From Cardiocondyla obscurior (lineage: Eukaryota; Arthropoda; Insecta; Hymenoptera; Formicidae), in NCBI RefSeq assembly GCF_019399895.1, contig NC_091884.1:2048501-2112500 (forward strand): a DNA stretch of 64,000 nucleotides, written 5' to 3'. The stretch's first letter is position 1. The number at the start of each line of letters is the position of its first letter. Under the pieces are notes generated by a model. That model searched no databases. It was not told the origin of the DNA and was given only the letters and a program-made list of their open reading frames with translations. Of this stretch, positions 1 to 11,137 are shown piece by piece. A program made the position numbers and the translations under genes.

Positions 1-2679
1 GCAATATGCTCCACCGAATGGGCAACACATGATGTAAAGCAAAGCTATACATTATGGACTCATCTTGTACTCTAATTCAAGTTGTACAATATTACTATAT
101 TATAATTATTTAAATAAACATACCCAAAGTAGCCAAAGATAATGGGTTTTTAATAAAAATTTTATGTTTAAATCTAGGAACTACTATTTGAAGTGTACAC
201 ATGCAATTAGGAAAAGTAAAACAGAAAATGACTTATGTGTCTACATCACATTTCTTATTAGTTCTGTAACTCTTAAATATTTATTAATTCAGACTATTCA
301 GTTTTAATTTATACATTCCTTCGATTAGTTTCATTTTTGTTATTTAATTATTGTTTGATTTACATTATTACTGAAAGGAAAGTATTCATTAAATATCTAA
401 AAATTCCACATTTCTAATTATTTTAAATAATATTTCTCTCTTATAGGTTTACATGTATAAATATATAAAAGAAGATTAATCGTTCGTGCTTTGTTTTATA
501 TCTAAGTTGTAAGCATTGTTGCATATGTGTCATAAATTGTAAATTTCGCATTAAAAATATATATATTTTTTGAATAATATGTCTCAGCAATGTGTCGCAA
601 AAAAAAGAAAAGAAAAAGAAAAAACATGAAGATAAAACTTTTAAATTTGTGTATGAATAGAAGAGCTCAAGAAATGTTTTATAGTTTTCTACTCTGCCAT
701 CGATCAAGTAGTTACAAAACGGAGATTGCAGCGTGATTACTAGGAAACGAAGTGATATTATTGTTAAAGGAGTGTTACAATCATCGAAATGTTGTTAAGG
801 CTCTTTTAATAATTAAACAATGGTTGAAACATTTTTTGGAAAAGAAAAAAAAAATATCTCAATATGGTCTAGTCTCTCCATTGTATACCATAAGACTAAT
901 TCCTATTAATCGCTTAAAAAAAATAGCGAGACTGCGAGAGATTTTTTATCGATTGTTAAATAATAAGTGATATTTGTACATACATGATGAAACGTCCTAT
1001 CTTGAATATGTAACGAAAATGGTTAGTGGCCATTTACGATATATTGCAATTATTATGTTTACGTGTTTTGTTCTTTAATACGATAGATATCGGTATAATC
1101 AATTCAGAACGTGTGGCTTCGGAAAAATGTAAAAAAAAAACATGGAATAAAAGAATAAAAGTAAATAAAAAGTATACAACGGTGTAACGTAGGCGAAACT
1201 TACGCTTCAAATTTAAATCGAAACATAATGTAAGGCATAATTTATAGGAGCAGAAACAATACCTTTGTAGCGCCGGCATTTAACGAGATAAAATAACAGG
1301 TTTTACGGAGAGTAGGCGCTATTTATGCTGTGTATGTTATGTTACCATTAAAGTGGCTTTATTTATATAATCAATTAGCGCTTCAATTCCTCCTTTCTTA
1401 AATGCATATAAATTTGACGAAAGAAAAACGAATGTATACTATGCAAATAAGTACCGCAAAAAGAAAAAAGAAAAATACATTTTTAAAATGTTCACTTGCG
1501 TGCTTCTCCACTAATGTCATACTTTTCCCATGTCGCAGTCGTGTTAACAAAATCATGAAATGCTAAGAGTATGATAAAAAAAAAGTTCATTATCGCATAA
1601 CGATTTAAATGATAAATATGAATTATTATCTAAAGTGTGAATATTATTTATGCATAATTTCAGTATCTCACATTACTATAAAAAAAAAAGAAAAACATTA
1701 TTGTAATAATTATTATATATTCTGCACATAAATGTGCATACACTTAATTCTCGATATGCTTATCAATTTTAAATAAACAGATTGTACTGCATATCGTTGC
1801 TGGCCGGTTGTTACGGACTATAATTAATGAAAAATGAATCATTTCTTTATTATAGCATTGATTTCTAAATCCATCATACATTGTACGTGTGTTAAAAAGT
1901 GCTCATTAATTTTTTTTTTTCTTTTTACCACGCCTTCCCGTGCCGACCTTCTGATTACTTTTACAGTAACAATCGCTTCTTAATAGTCATTAATGATATT
2001 CGAGAATTATTTAAAATTTTTAATCGGCTGCGCACGGCACAACACCACTAGATATATATGTAGATATACAGGGAATAATATAATTCCCCGTAGTGGAAGA
2101 TTTACGATCGATGAAACAATGAATTAATGATTGAAAAATCCCGCAAGCAAGTCCCGTTATTAATCGTTTGTTTTTCTTACGCAACATGTGCCAAGCATCC
2201 GCGTGCATAAATTTAATTAATTTTTATTCTTACGTAACGTAATTATTTTGCACTCTTGTTTTATTCTACATTTTACTTTGCATTAGATCACGCGTGTTAT
2301 TATTGCCGGCGTAAAGTCTTGGATATTGTCTTATTAAAAAATTTAATAAACGGGTAATACATGATAACGTGTTAACAAATTGATGAACAATCAATACGAG
2401 TGAGAGCTTATTAAACAATTTTGCAAATATTTCATGCGTGAATAACATAAGAGTTACTTAATGCGTTTGATGAACGAATAATAGCGCGCGTATTAACATC
2501 TAATGAATTATTCTAAAACATGAGAAAATTTATATGCAACCGCTTATAATGTATGAGATGTATAAATATTTAATTATTCTAATACTAATTATTAACGTAT
2601 TGCATTCTTGAAGATATCCTTTAATTAACGTCGTCTATTTTATTTTTCTTATAAATTTTCTATATAAATAACGTTCAAA
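1..2679. other. AT-rich flanking DNA, no gene assigned
   Basis: This is AT-rich sequence with many homopolymer runs. The open frames in it, such as the plus-strand stretch ending at 970, have the K/I/L/N-rich composition expected by chance at this base content and no recognisable domain. The first 75 bases hold a short plus-strand open frame ending in TAA, and the opposite strand reads a Cys-rich CCPFGGAYC peptide off the left edge. Either could be the tip of a neighbouring gene, but neither can be confirmed here. Confidence 0.5.
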
Positions 2680-3050
2680 TTTATTTGCATTCTCCACGTT
2701 GGATATACTTTTTAATTAATTTAATTAATTATCATTTATGTTGCTCGTTTACGGCGTTCTCAGTATGCCGTTTTTTCTCGCTATTTTTACTCTCTGCCTG
2801 CATCGCTTCTTCTAATCGGTCGTCTGCATTATTTCGTACATCGGATAGCGTATCGATAACGGATTAACTTCCTTATAACTGTTTAGCCGATAAAATCGTT
2901 AGAATAATGAGCGGATCTCCTTGGCAATGGCATTTCTTAGATCGACAATGGACCAAGCAACCTTGGCATTAACATTCTAGATCTCTTGGTTTCGTTTCCA
3001 AGCCGCAGACAAGACTTCGTGACTATCAATCATAATAGTCGAGCCATCGT
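2680..3050 (-). pseudogene. possible decayed or 3'-terminal minus-strand coding segment
   Basis: One minus-strand frame contains three consecutive peptide-like stretches separated by stops (for instance MIDSHEVLSAAWKRNQE and AWSIVDLRNAIAKEIRSLF). A shifted frame continues for 43 residues from 2863 to a TGA at 2732-2734 (motifs VIDTLSDVRNN, DDRLEEAMQAESK). An AATAAA on the minus strand (2680-2685) lies 46 bases past that stop, as in a 3' end. The breaks and the frame change would suit a degraded gene or transposon fragment. Chance is a serious alternative, and no family is recognised. Confidence 0.15.
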
Positions 3051-3254
3051 AAAATATCTAGTCATGTAATAAAAAAAAAAAAAAAAAGAAAAAAAAAGTT
3101 TTATCTGACTCTTTTTGCTTCTTTATCAACATTAGTAATTACTCATTATTAACATTCATCAATAATGGCTATGTCTACACATGTATACGAGATTTCACGT
3201 CTGCTTCTGTCTCTTTAATTTTTTAATTGCCTAATTATTATCGTCTATTTCGAT

Positions 3255-3477
3255 TTATATCTCGAATAATTTCCTATTCAAAGCTGATTTTTCGAATTTC
3301 TTCGCGGCAGTATAAAAGTTAATCCTCGAATTCTCATTCTCGTCATTCTCATTCTCATCTTCAAATTGGAATTTCTCTATCAAGGCAATGTTTTGTTCTA
3401 TCATTTTTATTGCTCTCGTATGTAGCTCAAGGCCAGCGTAATTGTCTTTTCTAGGTCTAGGATCGGTTAGATTTGCC
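3255..3477 (-). CDS. candidate terminal coding exon, unrecognised protein
   Basis: The minus strand is open for 73 codons plus one split base. It begins just after an AG acceptor (bases 3478-3479) and ends at TAA (3255-3257). The inferred peptide has no N-terminal Met, so it would be the last exon of a larger protein. It reads as a helical, charged segment with motifs such as DPRPRKDNYAG and ELHTRAIKMIEQN, then an acidic D/E/N run made by an imperfect ATTCTC (plus strand) hexamer repeat, then a K/F-rich tail. The local base composition is richer in G and C than its surroundings. I do not recognise the family and found no convincing upstream exon in the next 6 kb. An open frame of this length can occur by chance in AT-rich DNA, so this rests on composition and the splice site only. 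Confidence 0.3.
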
Positions 3478-6400
3478 CTAAATCACAAACATAGAATCAT
3501 ATCGCAGTGATCGAAACAATGAGCATTTTTTTTTTTTTCGTGAACGTCCATATAACTTTGCTATAATATTTTTAATGAGAAATAAATTAATTTAAACAAA
3601 GTTAATAATATATCATTATTCCGCGTTATAAAAATATTTAAATAAATGGAAAAAAAACTGAGATTAATTCTACAATGATAAAATTAATTATTAATAATTT
3701 TGAATTTTATTAATTGTTCATAGGACACGAGAAAAGAGATCTCGCAGTACGTAAAAAAAAAAATTTTACCTTGTTAAATAATCACGTTGCGTAACGGATT
3801 ATCTTATCTCACGCCTTAATAAAGTAATTGAGTACTTTAACGCCGTTAGCTAATAATTATTGCGGGTCCATGCGTTAGTTCTCAAATTTCGCGATCATAG
3901 ATAAATACTTACTTCGAAAGGTCAGGTCTTTAACGGTCAATTAGATTGCTTAGATTAAACAGTAGTGAAACATCGCATGGAAAATGTTACGTATTTTATT
4001 AGTGGTATATTTGATATTTAACAAGGTTTGACCTTAGAAGCGATGCGAATATGAACTGCGAATTTAATGGATGGCAGCGTGATTATATGAAGCATTTTTG
4101 AAAGCTCGTTTAATCCGCGAAACGACGATCTTATCTACGTTAATTATTACCACGAATAATCACATTAAGAGAGCCATAAATGTAATTTTTTTATTATATA
4201 TAATATCCAAGCGAAATAATGCATTTTTAATTTAATATCCGTTTAATTTAATTAAATTTTTATTATTATTTCAAAAATATATGTCTTTGTGATGCTTTAA
4301 ATTACGATATAAAAATCAACTTTGATATTTCTATATTTTAAAGAATTTAAAGTATCAGCTGACTTGTAATTTTTTTTTCTTTTTTTTTTTTTTTTTTAGT
4401 TGCAGCGATTCTCACATATATGTATAAACAGATTGCCTATCTCTATATCCTTGACGAATCTTGTGCTAATTTACATTACTTCGCGAGAGAATATCAGCAA
4501 CAGTTTCTTCATTGTGGTTTTCGTAATAATTATTTCTGTCGTCCTCGTTGCATATATGAACATTCTCAATCTCGATACTGAAAGGAAACGAGAATAATAA
4601 TAATACATTACCATTACTAGAATATTATCGTTGGATACAATAATTTTATAGCTGTGTACTTGTTCTGTTGAGGCTGATTCTGCAGAAAGAGTGACGAGAA
4701 AAAATTGACCGAACTACGTTTAATAATCTATACATTTCAAAATTAGAAAATTATGATATATGTATAATGAATTATTGATTACGTGGTTTTTATTATTTAA
4801 CTAAGTTCGCTAATACGATGGGCGACTAATTTTTCTTTTTTTTTTCCATTTACAATACACGTAAAAACTATAACATATATTCACTTTCAGTGATATATTG
4901 CAAGTCTATTGCAATTATACGCGCATTTTAAATTTCATAGATGGTAATACATTTGTGAGAATAAATTAATTTTTATTTTTACAAAATTGGAATGTATATG
5001 TAAATTTCAAGGCGAATAAGATAATAAAAATGTAAAATAAGCAGAGTAATGTTCAAAAACAAATATAAATCGATTGTGTTTAAAATAGTAGTAAAATCAT
5101 GAAATTAAAAATTCTGTAAATCAGTGAGTGAACAAAAAAGTTAATACTTCATGCGTATATATCGACAGGCTAATGACTCGATTAATTATGAATTTAGGTT
5201 TTATATTTTATGATATAACATAGAATGTAAAAAATATATTTATCGTGATTCATATTTGCCATATTCCATTTTTATGCAACGAATTGCACGCTATGTTAAC
5301 GAGGAACAACAGAATGGTAATTCGCGCAGAATTTTGTAAGAATGAAACGGTGAATCTCAACATAAGCTTTCGTAATAATGCACCGGCAGAATTGTGTTAT
5401 CGAGATGTACATGATAATTCACACCATTGTCTCGGGACAATGTTTATTGTCTAGTTTCACGATTTTAGGAACCACGTGCGTGATACATTAACGGTCCAAT
5501 TAATGATATTATTAACTTTAGTACCGAAAAGAAAAAAATCTTATTAAAACAATTATGCTTTTATTATTAACGATAATCAACGGCGTTAATCAGCTGTGAA
5601 AAAACTCATTAGTCGCATAATAATTTATTATTTCAATAAACTAGTTGCCTTTCTCGTCAAAGATTTTGTAACAACTGAACGAGGTTTCACGCTTCTCTTT
5701 TTTTTGTCTTCAATTTATCGAGAATAGAATCTTATTGTTTATCCATCTAAAATCGGCATCGGCGTAAATTAAATGCTTTATGGACAGTACCGCGATGTCT
5801 GCAGTATGCGAAAAAAACCTTGCCGAGCTTTGAAATCTCTAATGACGCAGAGGAAGAAGTGATACGGAGGCATGCATGTGTGTTATATTATTTTAATGGC
5901 GCCATTTATTTTCTACGATATTCGCACATTTAATTACGATCGGATCTAAACGCGACGCTTACACCAGTGAATCTTTATATGGAAATCTATTCACGTGCAG
6001 GTTATACGCGATTAATCTGGCGATTTATCGACAGAACCCTCACCTGAATCTATCGTGGATTCATGCGTTACGAAATCGACTCTTCGAAAAAGCAGAATAA
6101 AAGAAAGAGAATTGTAACTGACTAAACTAATTTATTTTTTTTTTTTTTTTATTATAACTTTATTAAGTTATAAATTACGGTATATTTTAATCAAGTTATA
6201 TTTTATTTTAGTGTATCTTTGAACGATAATATATTTTCTTCAACTATTTTTTTTACAGTGTCTATGCTTCGCTTGGATTACTACTGCGGCACTTTTTTTT
6301 TTAAGTATTTATCTTAATCTGATATCTCCAGAATGCAATTTACACTTGCAAGTTATTTTTACATATTTAAAAATGCAAAAGTTTCAGCGGGTTCTCTTCC

Positions 6401-9400
6401 TTCTCCTTTTTTTTCTCTCTCTCTATCTTTCTCTCTCAAGAAACATTGGTATTTAAATTTAATTTGCTATTTAATCGTTGGATGTTTATATCGGACAGAA
6501 TTCGTTAACAAGTGGGATGAATTTTATGCAAATTATCATCTTGGCTGGATGCGAGCTGCTATTTTCACTTTAACGGAGGAGTCAAGGTTAAATGGATGAA
6601 ATTCCCATTAAAAGCGCGATAAATCTCAAACGGAACTTAGCTCCGGTTTCCGCAAGCCTTTTTTTTTTCCTTTTTTTCGTTTGCACATGTTACGGGTCCA
6701 CGCATTCGCACGATCTTTCGCAACGATCGGGCGATGCATTGTTCGGTCGGTCGCAAAGCCTTGCGCAAAGTTGTCATACGCTTGTTTCAGTCCGGGGAAA
6801 AGCGACCTGGTATCAGCAAAGGCACCTTAATTGCAGCCCGGCAATTTTTATTTCGCCAATGGCATAAACGTGGCTCGAACGACGTATACGCGAATTAATT
6901 ATTACGAGTGACTGCGAGCGTTAATTTCAGCGTGAGTCATGTGCGCGGATAACCGTATTAAATTGATTACGCACGTAAGCTTGGTCATTAACGTTAATAC
7001 TTAATTATACGCGCGGGTTTGCATATTAAAAGGCATAAAGTTTAGCGAGACATCGGCGTTGTCGTCGAAAGCCTGGCGCGGGCTAATTTGTACTTAATCG
7101 AAATAAAGTACCGGCGGTATTTAATAATGCGAAGGACGGGAAAAAAAAGAAAGAAAAAAAAAATCTGCTTCTTTAATTGCGCGCGTGTGCGAAGCCGCGG
7201 CCTTTTCATTCCCGTCGCATTTCCCGCTTGAAATAAAATAATCGGAGACGCACGTCGGCTTGTATTTCAATTTAAACCCTCTCGCTTGTCGTTTTTACGA
7301 ATGACATAAAAATAAATAAATCTTTTTACTTTCTATACGGAGATACATGGTCCGTTCGGAACTCATTTAAGATTCCTCTCAGTTAATAATCCTAAACTCT
7401 TTTATTAATTATTAAAATTATTACTATTAAATTAATCGATCATTAATTGTCGTAGGAGTTTATATTACAAAGCGATTTCGAGTATTCAAGAGTCATGCAT
7501 CGTCGATCGCTGTTACGAGTGCGCTTAACAGGTGTTTGAGAAGTTATCGGAGCTGCTGGCAAGTGTTACATCAGCGCGAAGACGATACGCGATTGTCGTA
7601 CGTATTAATATTTATGTCGCTCACTACCGTCGCTTAGATTTCGTTCGTTTCTTTCCCTTCCCTTCCCTCGGCAAAGACACTCGCATTTCGTTAGTCTGAC
7701 ACAACCGGAACCTCCTCTACTTTTCCGAGCGCGGATCGCGTTGGAAACGCCGAGAATAAAACTCGGGCCTTAACCACGAGCTGCAGCAGAGATGACATTG
7801 ACTAGCCTGTTACCCGTCTACGGTGGTCTATGTTACCACTCGGTGAAAGTTGACGAAGCGCATCTTCAAGGTCATCGCCTCCGGGGAATCGTCACCGCTC
7901 GCGAGTGACGTTTTCTGAAATTTGGTCCCGCGAGCAGAAGTTATCCGAGTCCGCGAAAGGAAAAGCGGCGGCCTTTCCTCAAAACGGTTGTAAAAGCGCT
8001 AAACCGCACCGATTGTATCAAGCGACGTGCGAAAGGAAAAAAAAGAAGAGAAAAAAGAAAAAAAAAAAAGAAAAAAAGACACTGAGTTGTGTTTTAATTG
8101 CCGGGAACGTTAATTGTTCCATTGTGTATTTCAATTACTCGATACGAACGGGTAACAGGTTTCGAGCTCGCGCGCGAAATAACGTCGATAATAATTTAAT
8201 AAGGTATTTAGCGTGTGGTCGATGGCTACCGTACAAACGGCAGCGTGAACGTAGTCCGATGATTTTTAAAGGATTTAACTTGCGCTCGAGTCATTAACAA
8301 TAAACGAACTTAACGATCGGTGCTCCGCCGCTTTTATCAATGAAAGAGATTTTCGTGATCAAAAGATCCTATATTAGCATGTGAAACGAACGAAACGTGC
8401 GGCCGCACTTGAATTAAAAGAACCTCAAAGAAATAGAAAGTCTTTTTTCATCCGTTATTGCGACTATTAGCACGTAGTGTGTGCTTGAATTCATAATGAC
8501 GATAAATACGTCGGCGAATGTCCGAACAAAATACAATTTTCTAGGTCAGACATTAATTAACGCGAGACCTCTAATAAATAAATCCAATACGTTAAGACGA
8601 ACTGCCGAGGATTCAGTTCAATCGCACGAGATGTCTTAACTAAAGAACGAATATTTCGGAAATAGTTCTTTAGCTTAATTACAGAGATTTAAATTTGTAG
8701 AAAATTTAAAAAAAAAGGTATTCTTGAAATTATTATTCTTTTGTTTTTTTAACAAGAATACAAAATAAAATATTTTGTTTAATAGAAAGAATTTTTATGT
8801 TTAAAACTTATTTTATTTAAAAGCTCAAACTTGTACCGAAACATTAGTCAAACAAGCTCGTGACACGCGAATAAAAATTAGTTATAAATTACTGATCGCG
8901 TAACCGAGCGCATCGTGCCGGTATGATTGTGGGAACAAAGAGTTTACTCCAACTGTTATTAGCTGTTAACTTCAACCTATCCTATCATTAAACGCATGGA
9001 AAAAGAATATAGGTGAACATTGATCGATCGCTCGGCCGCTTTAAGTTCGATTAGATCAACGTACCGTCGAACAATCTTGTCTTTCTCTTTCGACAGAACT
9101 GCATTTATAAAATTTTTAAGTGGCTCTTGAACTCTTCTTAATTTTTTTCTTTTTCTATTTTTTTGTCTCTATTCAAAATTTATTGTATTTAAAATAAAAA
9201 TTCTACCTATCGTTGTATAAAAAAAAAAAAATACTTTTGTCATATTCAGATGCATTTTATCTTAACATTATTTACACAAAAATTATCACGATGAAGAATT
9301 ATTTTTGCTCCTAAAAGATTACTTAATAATCATTGTTTTAGAAACTATATCGCGTACGTCACAAAAATGTAATCGTGACTTTATTAAAATTAACGAAGCA

Positions 9401-9730
9401 TCCTGAATTAATACCTCTTATACAATCTTACAGAATGATGGCGTAAGTTATTCTCGTTACTTGCTATGTCAATCAATTATCGCCTGTCGTCTTTTTCCAT
9501 TAAATCCATCCTTTTGATTCCCGCATAACGGGCCGGATTTGGTTCGCGTTAAAGAAAATGAAAGAAAGTGCGAAATTGCCCTCCCACGTTTATTGCTTTC
9601 TTCTCGTGAATCAATGCGCGGGATCTCGGGGCTCTTAATTATTCGAACTAATTATGACTGAGGTCTCGATCGGAAACATCTTTCTGGGTCCTTGTAGCGA
9701 AGGGTGGGATGAGTCCGCAGCCTGGTGGGG
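3478..9730. other. intergenic DNA upstream of the lectin gene
   Basis: This stretch is AT-rich up to about 6.5 kb, then a mix of AT-rich and CpG-containing DNA up to the lectin promoter. It contains long poly-A or poly-T runs (for example near 4370-4398, 6127-6149 and 8037-8080) and CT-rich tracts around 6405-6440. The open frames at 6333-6867 and 7905-8297 look like translations of pyrimidine- or purine-rich DNA and were not accepted as genes. Enhancers of the downstream lectin may lie here, but none can be pointed to. Confidence 0.5.
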
Positions 9731-9786
9731 ACCTTTTCTATATAATCGACGGTAAAGGTGCCTGTCTCTTCATATCCTAACAGTGA
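9731..9786 (+). promoter_or_regulatory. probable core promoter of the lectin gene
   Basis: A TATA-box-like TATATAAT lies at 9739-9746. About 33 bases downstream is TCATA (A at 9772), a fair insect initiator, and an alternative ACAGT follows at 9781. A strong splice donor (CAAAG, then GTGAGT) follows at 9855/9856, so the layout is TATA, start site, short leader exon, donor. It lies 1.15 kb before the lectin start codon in the same orientation. The start site itself is inferred. Confidence 0.5.
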
Positions 9787-9855
9787 CCACGTTTCTTTAA
9801 CCACCGTCTTTCAAGTCTTATCCATTGTTTTTTCCAAGAGACAAGTGATACAAAG
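9772..9855 (+). other. probable non-coding first exon (5' UTR) of the lectin gene
   Basis: The segment between the inferred start site and the strong donor at 9855/9856 contains no ATG, as expected for a leader exon. It would splice either to the AG at 11000-11001, directly before the ATG ATG, or to the AG at 10872-10873. No ATG lies between those two acceptors, so either choice gives the same protein. Confidence 0.45.
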
Positions 9856-10852
9856 GTGAGTGCCATAAATCCGGGCAACATCCGGACGGATTAAAAATCT
9901 ATGATACCTCGGGAAGTTCGAGTTTTCACGTTGGAAAATAAGATACTCGACCGATTTAATGTGACGACGAAAAATGCATAACGTGCATATTATAAAAATA
10001 CAGATAAGACAAATTTATATTTTCTTCTTCGCCGAAAGCGTCGAAAATGGAGCTAGGTAACATTTAATTCAAAACTTTTAAATCTAATTCGTAATTAAAA
10101 CTCATTGAGTACTTTTCATATTTGCTAATTGAGATTAAAAAATACTTTTTGTAACTAGTACGTAGAGGATAGATTTTCAACGTTAAAAATTTTTATTTTT
10201 CCACTTCCCTAAATATGATAGAATGTAATAAATTAATTGTAAGTAATGTAAAAAGATTGATAGAATTTCGGTGAAAGTGATATCATTCAGAGAAAGGAGG
10301 AGAGAGTGTATTGTATTATATATAGCATAATTAACATTAATTGAAAAAAATAAAAAAATAAAAAATACTGTTAAACTTGTAACAATTCGCGCGTATGAGA
10401 TAACAAATTTTACAAATTGTAAAGATAATGTCTGTAGAAAAAAAAAATTCTTTATTATCTTTCAAAGTCATTACTTGATCATTGTTTTCCTACACTCACC
10501 GGAGAAACTTCCAATCGATATCAATATTAATGACGGATCACGTAACGAATGGATAATTAACGGTATTGACATCCACGCATAAAAAAAAAAAAAAAAAACT
10601 GTTTTGTGACTTTGTTAGACGAGACACTCCCTAAGAGAAACTTCTGCCTGATGGAAAAGAACAGCGTGTGTCGGTGAAATGAAATCGCGTACCTGTATGT
10701 CAACGGCGTAATATACAAAACTCTCACCGACTGTCGCAGAGCGATCGTAATAAGCCGATGAATTCGTGATATCTCGCTATCTAAATCAATATTTAAATAA
10801 CTATCCCGCCGATTAACATACGAAAATTGTTCAACGATTTATCTATTAAATT

Positions 10853-10990
10853 TAATAATAATCTTTCTACTAGCTACACGCGGACCTGCTGAATCGGCTA
10901 AACGAATAATAAAAAAAAAAATTGTAAATTAGAAAATTATAAGCTACGCTCGTCTTCGCTTTATTATCCGTAATAATAATCTTTCTACTA
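10853..10990 (+). repeat. 20-bp direct repeat around the lectin splice acceptor
   Basis: The same 20 bases (an AT-rich run followed by ATCTTTCTACTA) occur at 10853-10872 and 10971-10990, 118 bases apart. The first copy is followed by G and so makes a CTACTAG acceptor. The second lies just upstream of the TAG acceptor at 10999-11001. The lectin intron therefore has two similar pyrimidine tract/acceptor modules in tandem. Confidence 0.8.
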
Positions 10991-11001
10991 TCGTGTGATA
11001 G

Positions 11002-11137
11002 ATGATGCTGGTGCCGCTGGCCATAGTGCTTCTCGCGGCGTTCGTTAACGCTGAGCCGGCGATCAATGAAGCTCGACCGCACAGTAACCGACCTGGAAGA
11101 TTCTTGTCTCTTCCGATACCGCAGAAGTGCTCGAATC
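11002..11137 (+). CDS. lectin coding exon 1: signal peptide and linker
   Basis: This exon encodes 45 residues plus one base. Two in-frame ATGs sit side by side at 11002 and 11005, and an in-frame TAG precedes them at 10999-11001. The hydrophobic core LVPLAIVLLAAF and the VNA cleavage site are followed by a basic, proline-containing linker ending in QKCSN. The donor is GTAAGT at 11138. Confidence 0.9.

Noticed and set aside
752..970. K/I/L-rich plus-strand frame
   Set aside because: Frames of about 75-80 codons are expected many times by chance in DNA this AT-rich.
7905..8297. 130-codon frame before the lectin promoter
   Set aside because: It includes a lysine run made by a poly-purine tract. 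There is no domain and no exon structure.
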